Origin: CAZYMI01 sp964648505
GTDB taxonomy: Bacteria; Pseudomonadota; Alphaproteobacteria; Micavibrionales; Micavibrionaceae
Assembly: GCA_964648505.1 (NCBI GenBank)
Contig: CAZYMI010000002.1
Coordinates: 62,001-126,000, forward strand
Direction of reading: 5' to 3'
Length of the DNA: 64,000 nt
Shown here: one piece after another, positions 1-8,360 of the stretch
Layout of the letters: each line of letters begins with the position of its first letter
Position numbering within the stretch: position 1 is the first letter of the stretch
Translations under genes and position numbers: made by a program
The notes under the pieces: model-generated
What the model was told of the DNA's origin: nothing
Database searches by the model: none
What the model saw: the letters and a program-made list of their open reading frames with translations, nothing else

Positions 1-846
1 CATACCTTGGAATATACCGATACGCCCGCCCGAAAAACGCGCAGCATGATGAGCGGTTTGAACACCTTCGCCGCCCGCTTCAACACCAATAAGCTTGATG
101 TCAGGGTCATCAATAAAAGCACTGAATATCCCAATCGCATTGCTGCCACCGCCAACGCAAGCTAAAATATAATCGGGCAAACGACCCATTTTTTCAACAA
201 CCTGCAAACGAGCTTCCTTGCCGATGACAGACTGAAAATCACGCACAATCATAGGATACGGATGAGGACCTAAAGCAGACCCAAGTAAATAATAACTGGT
301 TTTAACATTGGTCACCCAATCACGCATGGCTTCTGAAACAGCGTCTTTTAAAGTACCTGCACCAGCGCTTACTGCGCACACATGCGCGCCTAGCATTTTC
401 ATACGCTGAACATTGGGAGCTTGCCGTACAATATCTTGTGCGCCCATATAAACAACACACTCAAACCCAAAAGCTGCCGCCACACTTGCCGTTGCAACGC
501 CATGCTGCCCTGCACCCGTTTCTGCGATGATACGTTTTTTACCCATATGTTTGGCCAATAGAATTTGGCCCATCGCATTATTGATTTTATGCGCCCCCGT
601 ATAAGCCAGGTCTTCACGTTTCATATAAATCTGCGCACCACCACAATATTGCGTCAGCTGATTGAGTTTTTGTAAAGGAGTGGGTCGCCCTACAAAATCT
701 TTTAAATGGTGTGAGAGTTCACTTTGAAAATCAGAGCTATCTTTAAGTCTTAAGTACGCCTCTTCAAGTTCAAGAAGGGGGCTCATCAAGGTATCAGGTA
801 CAAAGCGCCCCCCAAATTGCCCAAAATAACCGTTTTGGTCTGGCAT
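1..846 (-). CDS. trpB: Tryptophan synthase beta chain, C-terminus cut by window edge
   Basis: TrpB condenses indole with L-serine to make tryptophan, as the PLP-dependent half of the cytoplasmic TrpA2B2 complex. The frame opens at the ATG whose complement is at 844-846 and stays open for 282 codons to the left edge, so about 115 residues of the usual ~400 are missing. The PLP lysine lies in the GAHKINN motif and counts to Lys87, the same position as in the Salmonella enzyme. ETGAGQHG and the phosphate-binding loop [10 protein letters not shown] are also present. It starts one base after the trpF stop and so belongs to the trp operon. trpA is expected just beyond the left edge (inference). Confidence 0.97.
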   Translation of the reverse strand, partial: MPDQNGYFGQFGGRFVPDTLMSPLLELEEAYLRLKDSSDFQSELSHHLKDFVGRPTPLQKLNQLTQYCGGAQIYMKREDLAYTGAHKINNAMGQILLAKHMGKKRIIAETGAGQHGVATASVAAAFGFECVVYMGAQDIVRQAPNVQRMKMLGAHVCAVSAGAGTLKDAVSEAMRDWVTNVKTSYYLLGSALGPHPYPMIVRDFQSVIGKEARLQVVEKMGRLPDYILACVGGGSNAIGIFSAFIDDPDIKLIGVEAGGEGVQTAHHAARFSGGRIGIFQGM

Positions 847-847
847 T

Positions 848-1474
848 TTATTGTTCTTCATAGCGAAGTCTTTCAAAAAATTTATTCATTTTACTATGGT
901 CTTTTATACCGGGGCTTTCTTCAACACCGCTTGAGAGGTCAATATAATCAGGATGAACAACTTTCAGCGCATTTTGAATATTGGCTTCATTCAAACCGCC
1001 TGACAATATAATCGGCTTGTTATATTTTTTCGCTTGTTGCACTAAAGACCAGTCCGCTTTTTGGCCTGTCCCGCCATAAGCCAAGGGCGAGGCTGCATCA
1101 ATTAAAATCATAGATGCATCACGATAATTCGGAATGACGGTGATATCTTTTTGATACCGAGGTCGCAAGGCTTTAATATAGGGGCCTTTTAGTAAGGTAC
1201 AAAAATCAGGTTGTTCGTCCCCATGAAGCTGTACATAGCTTAAGCCTAGAGACTCTTGCATATCATTTATAACATGATGGTCTTCGTTTACAAAAACCCC
1301 AATCTTTAAAATATCATCAGGTAGATCATGTATTAAATTCCTTGCGTGATCTTTTGCTATAGCGCGTGGACTTGATGGATAAAAAATAAAGCCAAGCGCC
1401 CATGTACCAAGTTTATATGCATACAGTGCATCATCAAGTCGTGTTATGCCGCATATTTTTACTTTCACTGGCAT
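848..1474 (-). CDS. trpF: Phosphoribosylanthranilate isomerase
   Basis: TrpF isomerises N-(5-phosphoribosyl)anthranilate to CdRP, the third step of tryptophan synthesis, in the cytoplasm. The 208-residue product is of normal family length. It shows the N-terminal strand motif [12 protein letters not shown] (general-base Cys), a QLHGDE strand in mid-protein and the C-terminal [10 protein letters not shown] phosphate-binding turn of the TIM barrel. Its start overlaps the 3' end of trpC by 10 bases, and trpB begins one base after its stop, which indicates translational coupling in a single transcript. Confidence 0.96.
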   Translation of the reverse strand: MPVKVKICGITRLDDALYAYKLGTWALGFIFYPSSPRAIAKDHARNLIHDLPDDILKIGVFVNEDHHVINDMQESLGLSYVQLHGDEQPDFCTLLKGPYIKALRPRYQKDITVIPNYRDASMILIDAASPLAYGGTGQKADWSLVQQAKKYNKPIILSGGLNEANIQNALKVVHPDYIDLSSGVEESPGIKDHSKMNKFFERLRYEEQ

Positions 1475-2256
1475 TCTTGCACCAAATCCGCAAGCGCCGA
1501 CCCAGGATGATGATGGCGCATAAAATGAGACCCCATCAAAAATCCTTTATAACCATAGCTTTGCAGGTCTTTAATTGTTGCTGCATCTTCAATGCCGCTT
1601 TCGCTGACATAAATAACATCTCTCTTAAATTGCGCTGCAAGCAAACGCGATGTTGATACATCAATTTCTAGTGTTCTTAAGTTCCGGTTATTGATACCAA
1701 TAAAAGATGCCCCTAAATGATGCGCCCTTTCAAGTTCTGCAGCGTCATGTACCTCAACAAGAACATCCATACCAAGGATACAAGCAAGGTCGTGCATACT
1801 CAAAAGTGTTTGATCATCAAGCATCGCTACAATGAGTAAAATTGCATCAGCGCCCCAGGCGCGTGCTTCAAGAATTTGGTATGGATCAATGATAAAATCT
1901 TTACGCAACATACAAGCTGCAGGAAGATGAGAACGAATTTTTGAAAAAACCTCGGGTGAGCCTTGAAAATAATCAGGCTCTGTTAAAACAGATAAACAAG
2001 CCGCCCCTGCATCAAGATAGGCTGATGCAATCTGCGTTTGTGTTTGTATACCATGATAAATTCGGCCTGCTGAAGGGCTTGCAAATTTTACTTCCGCAAT
2101 AATACCAGGCTTTTTTTGCAAAAGTGCTTTTTGATACCCGCGTGGTGCCGCCTGCTTTTGAATAAGAGCTTCAAGAGCGGATGGCGCGATTATTTGTTGC
2201 GCAGCTTCGATACGTCTTTTTTGAATAGCTGCAATTTTTAACAAAAAATCTGACAT
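1465..2256 (-). CDS. trpC: Indole-3-glycerol phosphate synthase
   Basis: TrpC closes the indole ring, converting CdRP to indole-3-glycerol phosphate with release of CO2. The 263-residue TIM-barrel protein carries the AEVKFASPSAG strand with the catalytic lysine, LRKDFIIDPYQI with a second lysine, EVHDAAELERA, GINNRNLRTLEID and the SESGI phosphate-binding loop. It is monofunctional because trpF is a separate gene, unlike the TrpCF fusion of enterics. Its ATG overlaps the trpD stop as TAATG, and its 3' end overlaps trpF. Confidence 0.97.
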   Translation of the reverse strand: MSDFLLKIAAIQKRRIEAAQQIIAPSALEALIQKQAAPRGYQKALLQKKPGIIAEVKFASPSAGRIYHGIQTQTQIASAYLDAGAACLSVLTEPDYFQGSPEVFSKIRSHLPAACMLRKDFIIDPYQILEARAWGADAILLIVAMLDDQTLLSMHDLACILGMDVLVEVHDAAELERAHHLGASFIGINNRNLRTLEIDVSTSRLLAAQFKRDVIYVSESGIEDAATIKDLQSYGYKGFLMGSHFMRHHHPGSALADLVQECQ

Positions 2257-3194
2257 TAAGCCCGCATCTCAAGTAAAATTCTTTTGGCCTGACCTGTCAG
2301 GATTCCTATATCTACTTTCATCAGTGCTGTGAAATAATCTTCTTCACCATGTAAAAAAACGGCATAAGCAGCATTCATCATCACAACGTCATAATAAAGA
2401 CCTTTTTGACCATCAAATATGTCGCAAATAATACGGGCGTTATGGGCACTATCCCCGCCTTTTAAAAGTTTAGAATCAAACCGGTTTAAGCCAAAATCAT
2501 CTGGCGTTATATGGCTTACACCTTCTGGTTTGAAGATATATGTTTTGCCTGCAGGCGTCATTTCATCAAGGCCGTCTTCACCGTGAAGAACTGCAAAATT
2601 ATTTTGACCCATTTTTTGAAGCGCTTGCGCCATAATCTCAGCTTCTTGATAACCGTAACAACCAACCATCTGGCACGACACATCGGCAGGATTAGCAAGC
2701 GGTCCAGCCAGATTAAAAATTGTAGGATAGCCCAAACTTTTACGAATAGGCGCCAGGCCCTTTAACGTGGGGTAGTAATATGATGCATCCAAAAAAAGTA
2801 GACCCAAATTGTCTATTCTTTTCTGTGCGACCTCTTCATCCAGATCAACCCGCACGCCAAGCGCGCCTAAAACATCCAAACTACCTGAAACGCTGGATGC
2901 CGCGCGATTAGAATGCTTGATAATAGGGATATCACATGCCGCCAAAACAAAAGCGACAGCTGTAGAAATATTAAAACTGGATTGACCTAGTGCACGCTTA
3001 TCACCACCGGTTCCACATACATCCATCGCTCCATTCGGGATTTTTAAATGAAAAGGCCTTTGATGTTTTTTTAGTGTCTGCACGCATTCAACCAAAAGAT
3101 CCGCATTTGGTTTTTGTGATAAATCTTGCAGTGCTTCACGCGCACTATGCGCATCCAGATCACCCGCAATAAGCTTCTGTAATTGACCGTTCAT
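2256..3194 (-). CDS. trpD: Anthranilate phosphoribosyltransferase
   Basis: TrpD transfers phosphoribosyl from PRPP to anthranilate. The 312-residue product is somewhat short for the family (~330-345). It shows the PRPP-binding DVCGTGGDKRA loop followed by SSFNIST, and the anthranilate-site segment KHSNRAASSVSGSLDVLGALG. The second motif reads KHSNRA rather than the common KHGNRA, a small substitution that may be neutral. Its start overlaps the trpE(G) stop by four bases (ATGA) and its stop overlaps the trpC start. It is not fused to a TrpG domain, because the amidotransferase is attached to TrpE here. Confidence 0.96.
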   Translation of the reverse strand: MNGQLQKLIAGDLDAHSAREALQDLSQKPNADLLVECVQTLKKHQRPFHLKIPNGAMDVCGTGGDKRALGQSSFNISTAVAFVLAACDIPIIKHSNRAASSVSGSLDVLGALGVRVDLDEEVAQKRIDNLGLLFLDASYYYPTLKGLAPIRKSLGYPTIFNLAGPLANPADVSCQMVGCYGYQEAEIMAQALQKMGQNNFAVLHGEDGLDEMTPAGKTYIFKPEGVSHITPDDFGLNRFDSKLLKGGDSAHNARIICDIFDGQKGLYYDVVMMNAAYAVFLHGEEDYFTALMKVDIGILTGQAKRILLEMRA

Positions 3195-5314
3195 ATCATC
3201 GCCATAATATTCTCGATAATTTTTAAGCCTGTATTATCCCTTAACGACATCAATGATTCAGGGTGAAACTGAACGGCATATAATTTTTGTGACTTATGAG
3301 CGATGGCCATAATTGTTCCATTTTCGTTGCGTGCAATAATATCAAACGCATCAGGGAAATCGTTTTCATTCGCATAAAGTGCATGATATGCCGCAACACG
3401 GCAGAAAGGTGAAATGCCTGTCATAAAAGATTGGCCTGAGTGGGTTAAAATCCATGGCTTTCCTTGGCGGGGTATATTTAAAGTTTTAAGGGATCCGCCA
3501 AACGCCTCCACCATGCCTTGCAGCCCCAAACAAACACCAAATTGTGGAATTGAAAGCGCAGCAAGCGTCCTGATTTTATCGGGCACATTAAAGTCAACTG
3601 GTCTTGCAGGTCCGGGTGAGTGAACAACCAGATCAGGCTTTTCAGCGATCATCACTTCAAGGGGTACTGTGTGCCGGTACGTTTTAGCCTGCGCGCCTGT
3701 TTGGCGAATATAGTCTGCGAGCATGTGCACAAAACTATCCTCGTTATCGATAAGAATAACTTTTTTTTCTTGGCCTGTGTTGGCTCTGGTATGATTATTG
3801 TGCTCAGGTTTCTCTGCGTTAAAAATTGAGAAAAAATTCTGCGCTTTAGTGCGTGTTTCCTCCGCCTCATCTTGAGGGTTTGAATCATAAACAAGTGTTG
3901 CCCCTGCCCGATAAGATGCGACCTTATTCTTTATGTGCACGGTTCTGATTGTAATGCCTGTATTTACAGTCCCACAGAACAAGAAAGCACCAATCGCGCC
4001 CCCATACCAGCCACGCTTAGAATCTTCCCTATGTTCGATGAACTGCGCGGCAATCTTTTTTGGTGCGCCTGTCAAAGTAACGGCCCACATATGGGATAAA
4101 AAAGCATCAAGGGGGGACACATCATCACGCAATATGCCCTCAACATGGTCAACCGTATGATAAAGTGATGCATATGTCTCAATAGCGCGGCGCGCTAATA
4201 TTCGAATACTACCGGGCTTGCAGATGCGCGCTTTATCATTGCGGTCAACATCTGTGCACATCGTCAGTTCAACTTCGTCTTTTTCAGAGTTTAATAACTC
4301 CTTTAATGCATCAGCATCTTTCATCGGATCGCCTGTGCGCCTGATCGTCCCTGAAATAGGGCACGATTCAACCCGCCTATTTTCAATACGCACAAACATT
4401 TCAGGCGATGTTCCAACCAGCTGCTCGTCTCCCATTTGTATCATAAACTGGTAAGGTGACGGGTTGTGCGCAATCAATCTTTTGTATAAAGCTGCAACGC
4501 CGCCTGCATAAGATCTCTTAAAAGTGCGCGATAAAACAACTTCAAAAATATTGCCGCACGCCATCTCATCTTGCGCAGCCTTGACCATATTTTTATACGT
4601 CTGGTCATCGCAACTGCATGTAATTTCTGTATCTTTTTTTTCAAAAATGGGGTCAAGAACAGATTGTTGATATAAAGGCAGGGGCTTTGAAACATACTCT
4701 GCGAATGAAAATTTATACTCATGACAAAACGCCAGCTCTTTGCGACGATCAATGGTATATAGCCGATCGGGCAAAAACAGATGAAATAGCTTGTCGCTAT
4801 TTTCCCGTTTGTGATGAAGCGGAACAGGGTCAAACGCAAATAAAAGATCATAACCAAAAGCGCCATAAAGGCCCAAAAAACGGTCCTGACATTCTTTTAA
4901 ATCATCCAGAAACGCACGGATAACTGACATGCAAGACGGTTGCTGACCCCGTGTTTCTTCCGTAAAAATAACGTCGCCTTTTGAAATTTTTATCTCAAGT
5001 GTGTCTCCTTTGATAACGGCGCTTTCAATATGCGAATGGCCGCCTAAAAGCTTGTGCGCGTAATGAAGAAGGCCGCTCCCGCCACCTCGCATATCATGCA
5101 GCGTCACAAGATCATGTGTTGCAATAATTTCAAGCGCAGGATCTGTAAAACCAATATCCCAACGCGAATAACGGCCCGGGTATTCCGTACCCGATGATAA
5201 GATTGCACCTTTTTTGGCATCAAGCCTTGATATTAAAAAATCAAGACCCTGATCATAGTCAACTGGCGTTGTTTTAGCTTCAACATGAAGCCCTGCTGGT
5301 GTTGTAATATTCAT
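3191..5314 (-). CDS. trpE(G): Fused anthranilate synthase TrpE-TrpG
   Basis: This enzyme converts chorismate and glutamine to anthranilate, the committed step of tryptophan synthesis. Residues ~1-500 are the chorismate-binding TrpE part (PISGTIRRTGDP, MCTDVDRNDK, AVTLTGAPKKIA, GWYGGAIGAF, YRAGATLVYDS). Residues ~515-707 are a class I glutamine amidotransferase whose triad is Cys595 in FGVCLGLQG, His684 and Glu686 in VQFHPES. The short linker is rich in Lys, Glu and Asn. Such E-G fusions are known in alphaproteobacteria, for example rhizobial trpE(G). It is the first structural gene of the operon, and the leader peptide and attenuator upstream suggest control by charged tRNA-Trp. Feedback inhibition by tryptophan is expected from the family. 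Confidence 0.96.
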   Translation of the reverse strand: MNITTPAGLHVEAKTTPVDYDQGLDFLISRLDAKKGAILSSGTEYPGRYSRWDIGFTDPALEIIATHDLVTLHDMRGGGSGLLHYAHKLLGGHSHIESAVIKGDTLEIKISKGDVIFTEETRGQQPSCMSVIRAFLDDLKECQDRFLGLYGAFGYDLLFAFDPVPLHHKRENSDKLFHLFLPDRLYTIDRRKELAFCHEYKFSFAEYVSKPLPLYQQSVLDPIFEKKDTEITCSCDDQTYKNMVKAAQDEMACGNIFEVVLSRTFKRSYAGGVAALYKRLIAHNPSPYQFMIQMGDEQLVGTSPEMFVRIENRRVESCPISGTIRRTGDPMKDADALKELLNSEKDEVELTMCTDVDRNDKARICKPGSIRILARRAIETYASLYHTVDHVEGILRDDVSPLDAFLSHMWAVTLTGAPKKIAAQFIEHREDSKRGWYGGAIGAFLFCGTVNTGITIRTVHIKNKVASYRAGATLVYDSNPQDEAEETRTKAQNFFSIFNAEKPEHNNHTRANTGQEKKVILIDNEDSFVHMLADYIRQTGAQAKTYRHTVPLEVMIAEKPDLVVHSPGPARPVDFNVPDKIRTLAALSIPQFGVCLGLQGMVEAFGGSLKTLNIPRQGKPWILTHSGQSFMTGISPFCRVAAYHALYANENDFPDAFDIIARNENGTIMAIAHKSQKLYAVQFHPESLMSLRDNTGLKIIENIMAMI

Positions 5315-5395
5315 GAAGAATCAAAAAATAAAAATGGGGTTGATATTGCGGCGACACGGCTTAAAAAGCACAAAAAATACAGGGCTTAAGCCCAC
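5315..5395 (-). promoter_or_regulatory. Putative trp attenuator region
   Basis: Between the Trp codons and the trpE(G) start, the minus strand holds a GGGC-TTAA-GCCC palindrome followed closely by a T6 tract. A second TTAAGCC follows, which could pair with the GGCTTAA at the leader stop codon. Two further T-rich stretches come just before the structural gene. The competing pairings fit an attenuator whose hairpins are selected by stalling at the tandem Trp codons. I cannot fold the RNA here, so which hairpin is terminator and which is antiterminator is not settled. Confidence 0.5.
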
Positions 5396-5445
5396 CAGCG
5401 TGATACCTGAAATTGGTAGTCAGATTTTTGTTTTCTCAATATCAT
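5386..5445 (-). CDS. trpL: trp operon leader peptide with tandem Trp codons
   Basis: A 19-codon frame on the minus strand, 71 bases before trpE(G), encodes MILRKQKSDYQFQVSRWWA. Two adjacent TGG codons lie two codons before the TAA stop, the hallmark of a ribosome-stalling leader peptide. An in-frame ATG two codons earlier (5451) could also be the start; neither has a strong Shine-Dalgarno. The stop overlaps a GGGC-TTAA-GCCC inverted repeat, as expected if ribosome position decides which RNA hairpin forms. Rhizobial trpE(G) genes are known to carry similar leaders with consecutive Trp codons. That it works by attenuation is inferred from this architecture. Confidence 0.75.
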   Translation of the reverse strand: MILRKQKSDYQFQVSRWWA

Positions 5446-5524
5446 AGGCATATCACATAGCTTAAAAACTCAAAATGATCAATCTTTTTATTAAATGCGC
5501 GCCTGATTATCCTTTAAAAAAAAG

Positions 5525-6220
5525 CTAAACTTCAATAATTAAAACTTCGCTTTCAAGACGTGCTTGAATGGAAATATAGTCTTGCCCCGTTACTTCTGCA
5601 CCATCACCGGCACTGAGTATATGTTGGTCTATCGCTATTTCCCCTGTGCTCACAAGCAGGTAAACATATTGCGCTGAAGGCTTTTTAAAAACAGTGTCTT
5701 GCGCAAGAACGCCTCCAGAAATGCGCGCGTTCTGGTTGATAAATAAAGCCCCTGCTTCAATATCTTTTTCAAATCCTGATACAAGAACAGGTAAATGACC
5801 TGCTGCTTTTTTACCCCTGAATTCAGCTGTTTCCCAGCGCGGAGTAACACCCGTTTTATTAGGTCTGATCCATATTTGAAAAATCTGTGTCTCACAATCA
5901 GGATCTGCGTACTCAGCATGAGAGATGCCCGTTCCCGCAGACATAACCTGCACATCGCCTGCATTTGTTCGACCTTCATTGCCCAGAGAATCACGATGTA
6001 TAATCGTCCCTTTGCGTACAAAGGTGATGATCTCCATATCCTTATGAGGATGCAAACTGAAACCTGTGCCCGCCTTAATCGTGTCGTCATTAATGACGCG
6101 CAATGTGCCAAATTCCATACGGTCGGGTGCAAAATACTCCCCAAAACTAAAATGATGGCGAGAATCAAGCCAGTCGTTATGGAAGTGCCCTAATTGGCTA
6201 TGAGGATAGATTTTAATCAT
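5525..6220 (-). CDS. Pirin family protein (YhhW-like)
   Basis: This 231-residue bicupin has the pirin N-terminal layout. RHHFSFGEYF is near residue 22, the metal-binding HPHKDMEIITFV is near residue 58, and ISHAEY is near residue 102, together giving the three-His/one-Glu iron site. Bacterial relatives such as E. coli YhhW have quercetin 2,3-dioxygenase activity in vitro, and others act as redox-sensing cofactors; the physiological role here is unknown. It sits alone between the trp leader and a divergent small gene. Confidence 0.9.
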   Translation of the reverse strand: MIKIYPHSQLGHFHNDWLDSRHHFSFGEYFAPDRMEFGTLRVINDDTIKAGTGFSLHPHKDMEIITFVRKGTIIHRDSLGNEGRTNAGDVQVMSAGTGISHAEYADPDCETQIFQIWIRPNKTGVTPRWETAEFRGKKAAGHLPVLVSGFEKDIEAGALFINQNARISGGVLAQDTVFKKPSAQYVYLLVSTGEIAIDQHILSAGDGAEVTGQDYISIQARLESEVLIIEV

Positions 6221-6357
6221 GGCCTTAATCTAAAACTAAATCATAAAATATCAACTGATTTTCATAATTTAATGAATTTTGGCTTTTTGTAACATTTTGT
6301 GGTATATAAGTAGTCGCTCATAAAAATATATAAAAAACGACCACGGGGAGACGACAT

Positions 6358-6654
6358 ATGCGCCAAGGCTATTGGGTGGAGTGCATTCCACTTTCAAGAC
6401 AGGCCAATCAAAGCCTGTCAGACGATCTTTATAGTGCTTCAATCGAACTTTTTCCTGAAGTTGAGACCTACGCCCCTTCACCAGATCGGGCTATTGAGAA
6501 AATTAGAGCGAAACTTAAAATTCTCAAACGCCAATATATCGCTATGGCAAAGCCGTTGCCGGCTGTTCACAGCCCCATGCTGCCCCCTTCAAGGCTGAAA
6601 GCTGTAGAAGGTTGGATGTCGGTTTATATCGATCTGGAAGATCTGGAGCGCTGA
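6358..6654 (+). CDS. Small protein with weak HicB-antitoxin-like pattern
   Basis: A 98-residue protein that starts at an ATG ten bases after a GGGGAG ribosome-binding sequence. The N-terminal segment has the flow of a HicB partial RNase-H fold: a strand YWVECIPLS, then LFPEVETYAPSPDRAIEKI, where HicB proteins carry a FPDLPG...T.G.s..EA pattern, then a helix. The C-terminus is short (VEGWMSVYIDLEDL) and has no obvious DNA-binding domain. There is no HicA-like toxin frame beside it, so a toxin-antitoxin role is not supported. It may be a solitary HicB-like protein of unknown role. It is divergent from the pirin gene and convergent with the acetyltransferase. Confidence 0.65.
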   Translation: MRQGYWVECIPLSRQANQSLSDDLYSASIELFPEVETYAPSPDRAIEKIRAKLKILKRQYIAMAKPLPAVHSPMLPPSRLKAVEGWMSVYIDLEDLER

Positions 6655-6663
6655 AACCCGGCC

Positions 6664-7233
6664 CTAAGATACTCGCTTTGAATCGATGGCTTTATAATAG
6701 TATCGTCCTGAAACGATCCTATCAGCTATGCGTGCATAAATCGGATGAGCGCCAAACTGGGTATAGCCAAGATCTTCATATAGCTTTATCGCAGCTTCCT
6801 GTGTGTCCCGCACATCAAGATTGATCACGCCAAAGCCTTCTTCAAGCGCAGTTTCTTCCGCTTTTTGCATCAGCATTCTTGCAAGCTTATGCCCACGCGC
6901 CCAAGGCGCGATAAAAACACCCGTTAAGTGAACAGCAAAGCTTTGTGCCTCGTTATTCAAGGGGGGCTTAATCATTTGCACAGAACCGGCAATCACGCCA
7001 TCAAGCCTTGCAACAATTAAAATGCGGGCATTCATCGCGGTCACGCCCTGCCAGTATCTTTCCAGGCTTTCTCGCGTCGGTGTTTTTACCCAGCCAAACC
7101 CGCCACCTGCTTCAATTGCCGCAATTGTCGCATCACATAAATCATATAGATCACCCGTTAAAAGCGAACCTTTTATACGCTCAACGCTTGGCATAGCAAT
7201 GATTGTGCGTTTTGCACCACTGTCTGTCATCAA
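6664..7233 (-). CDS. GNAT family N-acetyltransferase
   Basis: A 189-residue cytoplasmic acyltransferase of the GNAT fold. The acetyl-CoA pyrophosphate loop is in VFIAPWARGHKLARMLM, followed by the motif A helix. INLDVRDTQEAAIKLYEDLGY is the usual motif B segment, in which the tyrosine of LYEDLGY is the probable general acid. The substrate cannot be told from sequence. The second Met, one codon on, is an equally likely start. It is convergent with the HicB-like gene, leaving 9 bases between stops, and stands in its own transcription unit. Confidence 0.9.
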   Translation of the reverse strand: MMTDSGAKRTIIAMPSVERIKGSLLTGDLYDLCDATIAAIEAGGGFGWVKTPTRESLERYWQGVTAMNARILIVARLDGVIAGSVQMIKPPLNNEAQSFAVHLTGVFIAPWARGHKLARMLMQKAEETALEEGFGVINLDVRDTQEAAIKLYEDLGYTQFGAHPIYARIADRIVSGRYYYKAIDSKRVS

Positions 7234-7317
7234 GAATATCCCCTATTCTTTTATTATCTCGCGATTCCCTAAAGAAATGGTAACTTGGCTATAAAAAGTC
7301 ACGCTGCACTGCGATAC

Positions 7318-8295
7318 TCATGACGTCGTGCTGTCCGATTCCTTTGCCGTGCGATAAAGCGAATATAAAACGCCTGAAACCAAAATAGTAATCGTCATCG
7401 TCAACGAAAATAAAGGCGGGACCTTACCAAATAGATGCGCATAAAATACTTTGCCACCGATAAAAATAAGCACCGCTGATAAAGCATATTTAAGATAAAC
7501 AAAGCGATGCAAAATTGCTGACAAAGCAAAATACAACGTACGCAAACCAAGTATCGCAAAAAGATTACTGGTAAAGACCACAAAAGTATCCGTCGTAATT
7601 GCAAAAACAGCTGGCACAGAATCAAAAGCAAATAAAACGTCGGCCAGTTCAACTGTAATAAGCGCCAAGAAAAGTGGTGTAGCAAAAGTTTTTATTTGGC
7701 CGCCTTCCGCTTGTTCTCTCACAAAAAACTTATCGCCTTTAAGGTCAGGCGTTACATTTAGATATTTCTTTAGGAACAAAATAATTTTACTTTTTCCTAA
7801 ATCAAGATCACCAGCATCATGAAAGAACAACTTTACCCCTGTATACATTAACAAAGCTGCAAATATAAAAAGGATCCAGGAGAACTTGGCAATAATGACT
7901 GTCCCAAAACCAATCAAAAGGCCGCGCAGTAAAATAACCCCAATAATACCCCAGAATAATACACGGTGCTGATACGCGCGCGGAATTGCAAAGAAAGAAA
8001 AGATAACGGAAATAACAAAAATATTATCTAGCGAAAGCGATTGTTCGACAACAAGCGCGGTATAATAATCAAGCGCGCTTTCAGGCCCTTTAAGATAGTA
8101 AACAAAAAGCCCGAACAACAACCCAACAGACATATAGCCCGCATATTGTATCAGGCTTTCACGACCGCCGATTATTCTGTTCTTACGATGCAAAAGACCC
8201 AAATCTAAAGCCATCAGCAAAGCGATCAGGCCAAAAAAACCAACCCATACCCCAAGCGGTGTTCCAAGCATTTCTTGCGGCATGAATTGTGTCAT
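7318..8295 (-). CDS. TerC/Alx family integral membrane protein
   Basis: This 325-residue protein has about nine hydrophobic segments. It carries the two acidic membrane motifs of the TerC family: EQSLSLDNIFVISVIF near residue 85 and ELADVLFAFDSVPAVFAI near residue 220. These Asp/Glu pairs are thought to coordinate divalent metal. E. coli Alx and related proteins are linked to manganese export and alkaline response, and TerC itself to tellurite resistance. The length matches Alx (~320), so Mn2+ export is the most likely role (inference). No tellurite genes are nearby. Only 65 bases separate it from the next upstream gene, too few for a full yybP-ykoY Mn riboswitch. Confidence 0.92.
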   Translation of the reverse strand: MTQFMPQEMLGTPLGVWVGFFGLIALLMALDLGLLHRKNRIIGGRESLIQYAGYMSVGLLFGLFVYYLKGPESALDYYTALVVEQSLSLDNIFVISVIFSFFAIPRAYQHRVLFWGIIGVILLRGLLIGFGTVIIAKFSWILFIFAALLMYTGVKLFFHDAGDLDLGKSKIILFLKKYLNVTPDLKGDKFFVREQAEGGQIKTFATPLFLALITVELADVLFAFDSVPAVFAITTDTFVVFTSNLFAILGLRTLYFALSAILHRFVYLKYALSAVLIFIGGKVFYAHLFGKVPPLFSLTMTITILVSGVLYSLYRTAKESDSTTS

Positions 8296-8360
8296 AATTG
8301 AAAAATCTGTCCTTTTTAAGGTCTTATACTAAGGTGCTTAATTGTTTAAAACAAGGCGCG

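Noticed and set aside
5650..6168. 172-codon minus-strand frame overlapping the pirin gene
   Set aside because: It is out of frame with the pirin, which has complete metal-binding motifs; the alternative translation is Arg/Leu-rich noise.
6655..6663. HicA toxin partner for the HicB-like gene
   Set aside because: No small frame fits beside it on either side; the neighbours are a pirin and a GNAT enzyme.
8296..8360. Possible yybP-ykoY manganese riboswitch before the TerC gene
   Set aside because: The gap is only 65 bases, too short for the aptamer plus expression platform, and no characteristic helices were seen.
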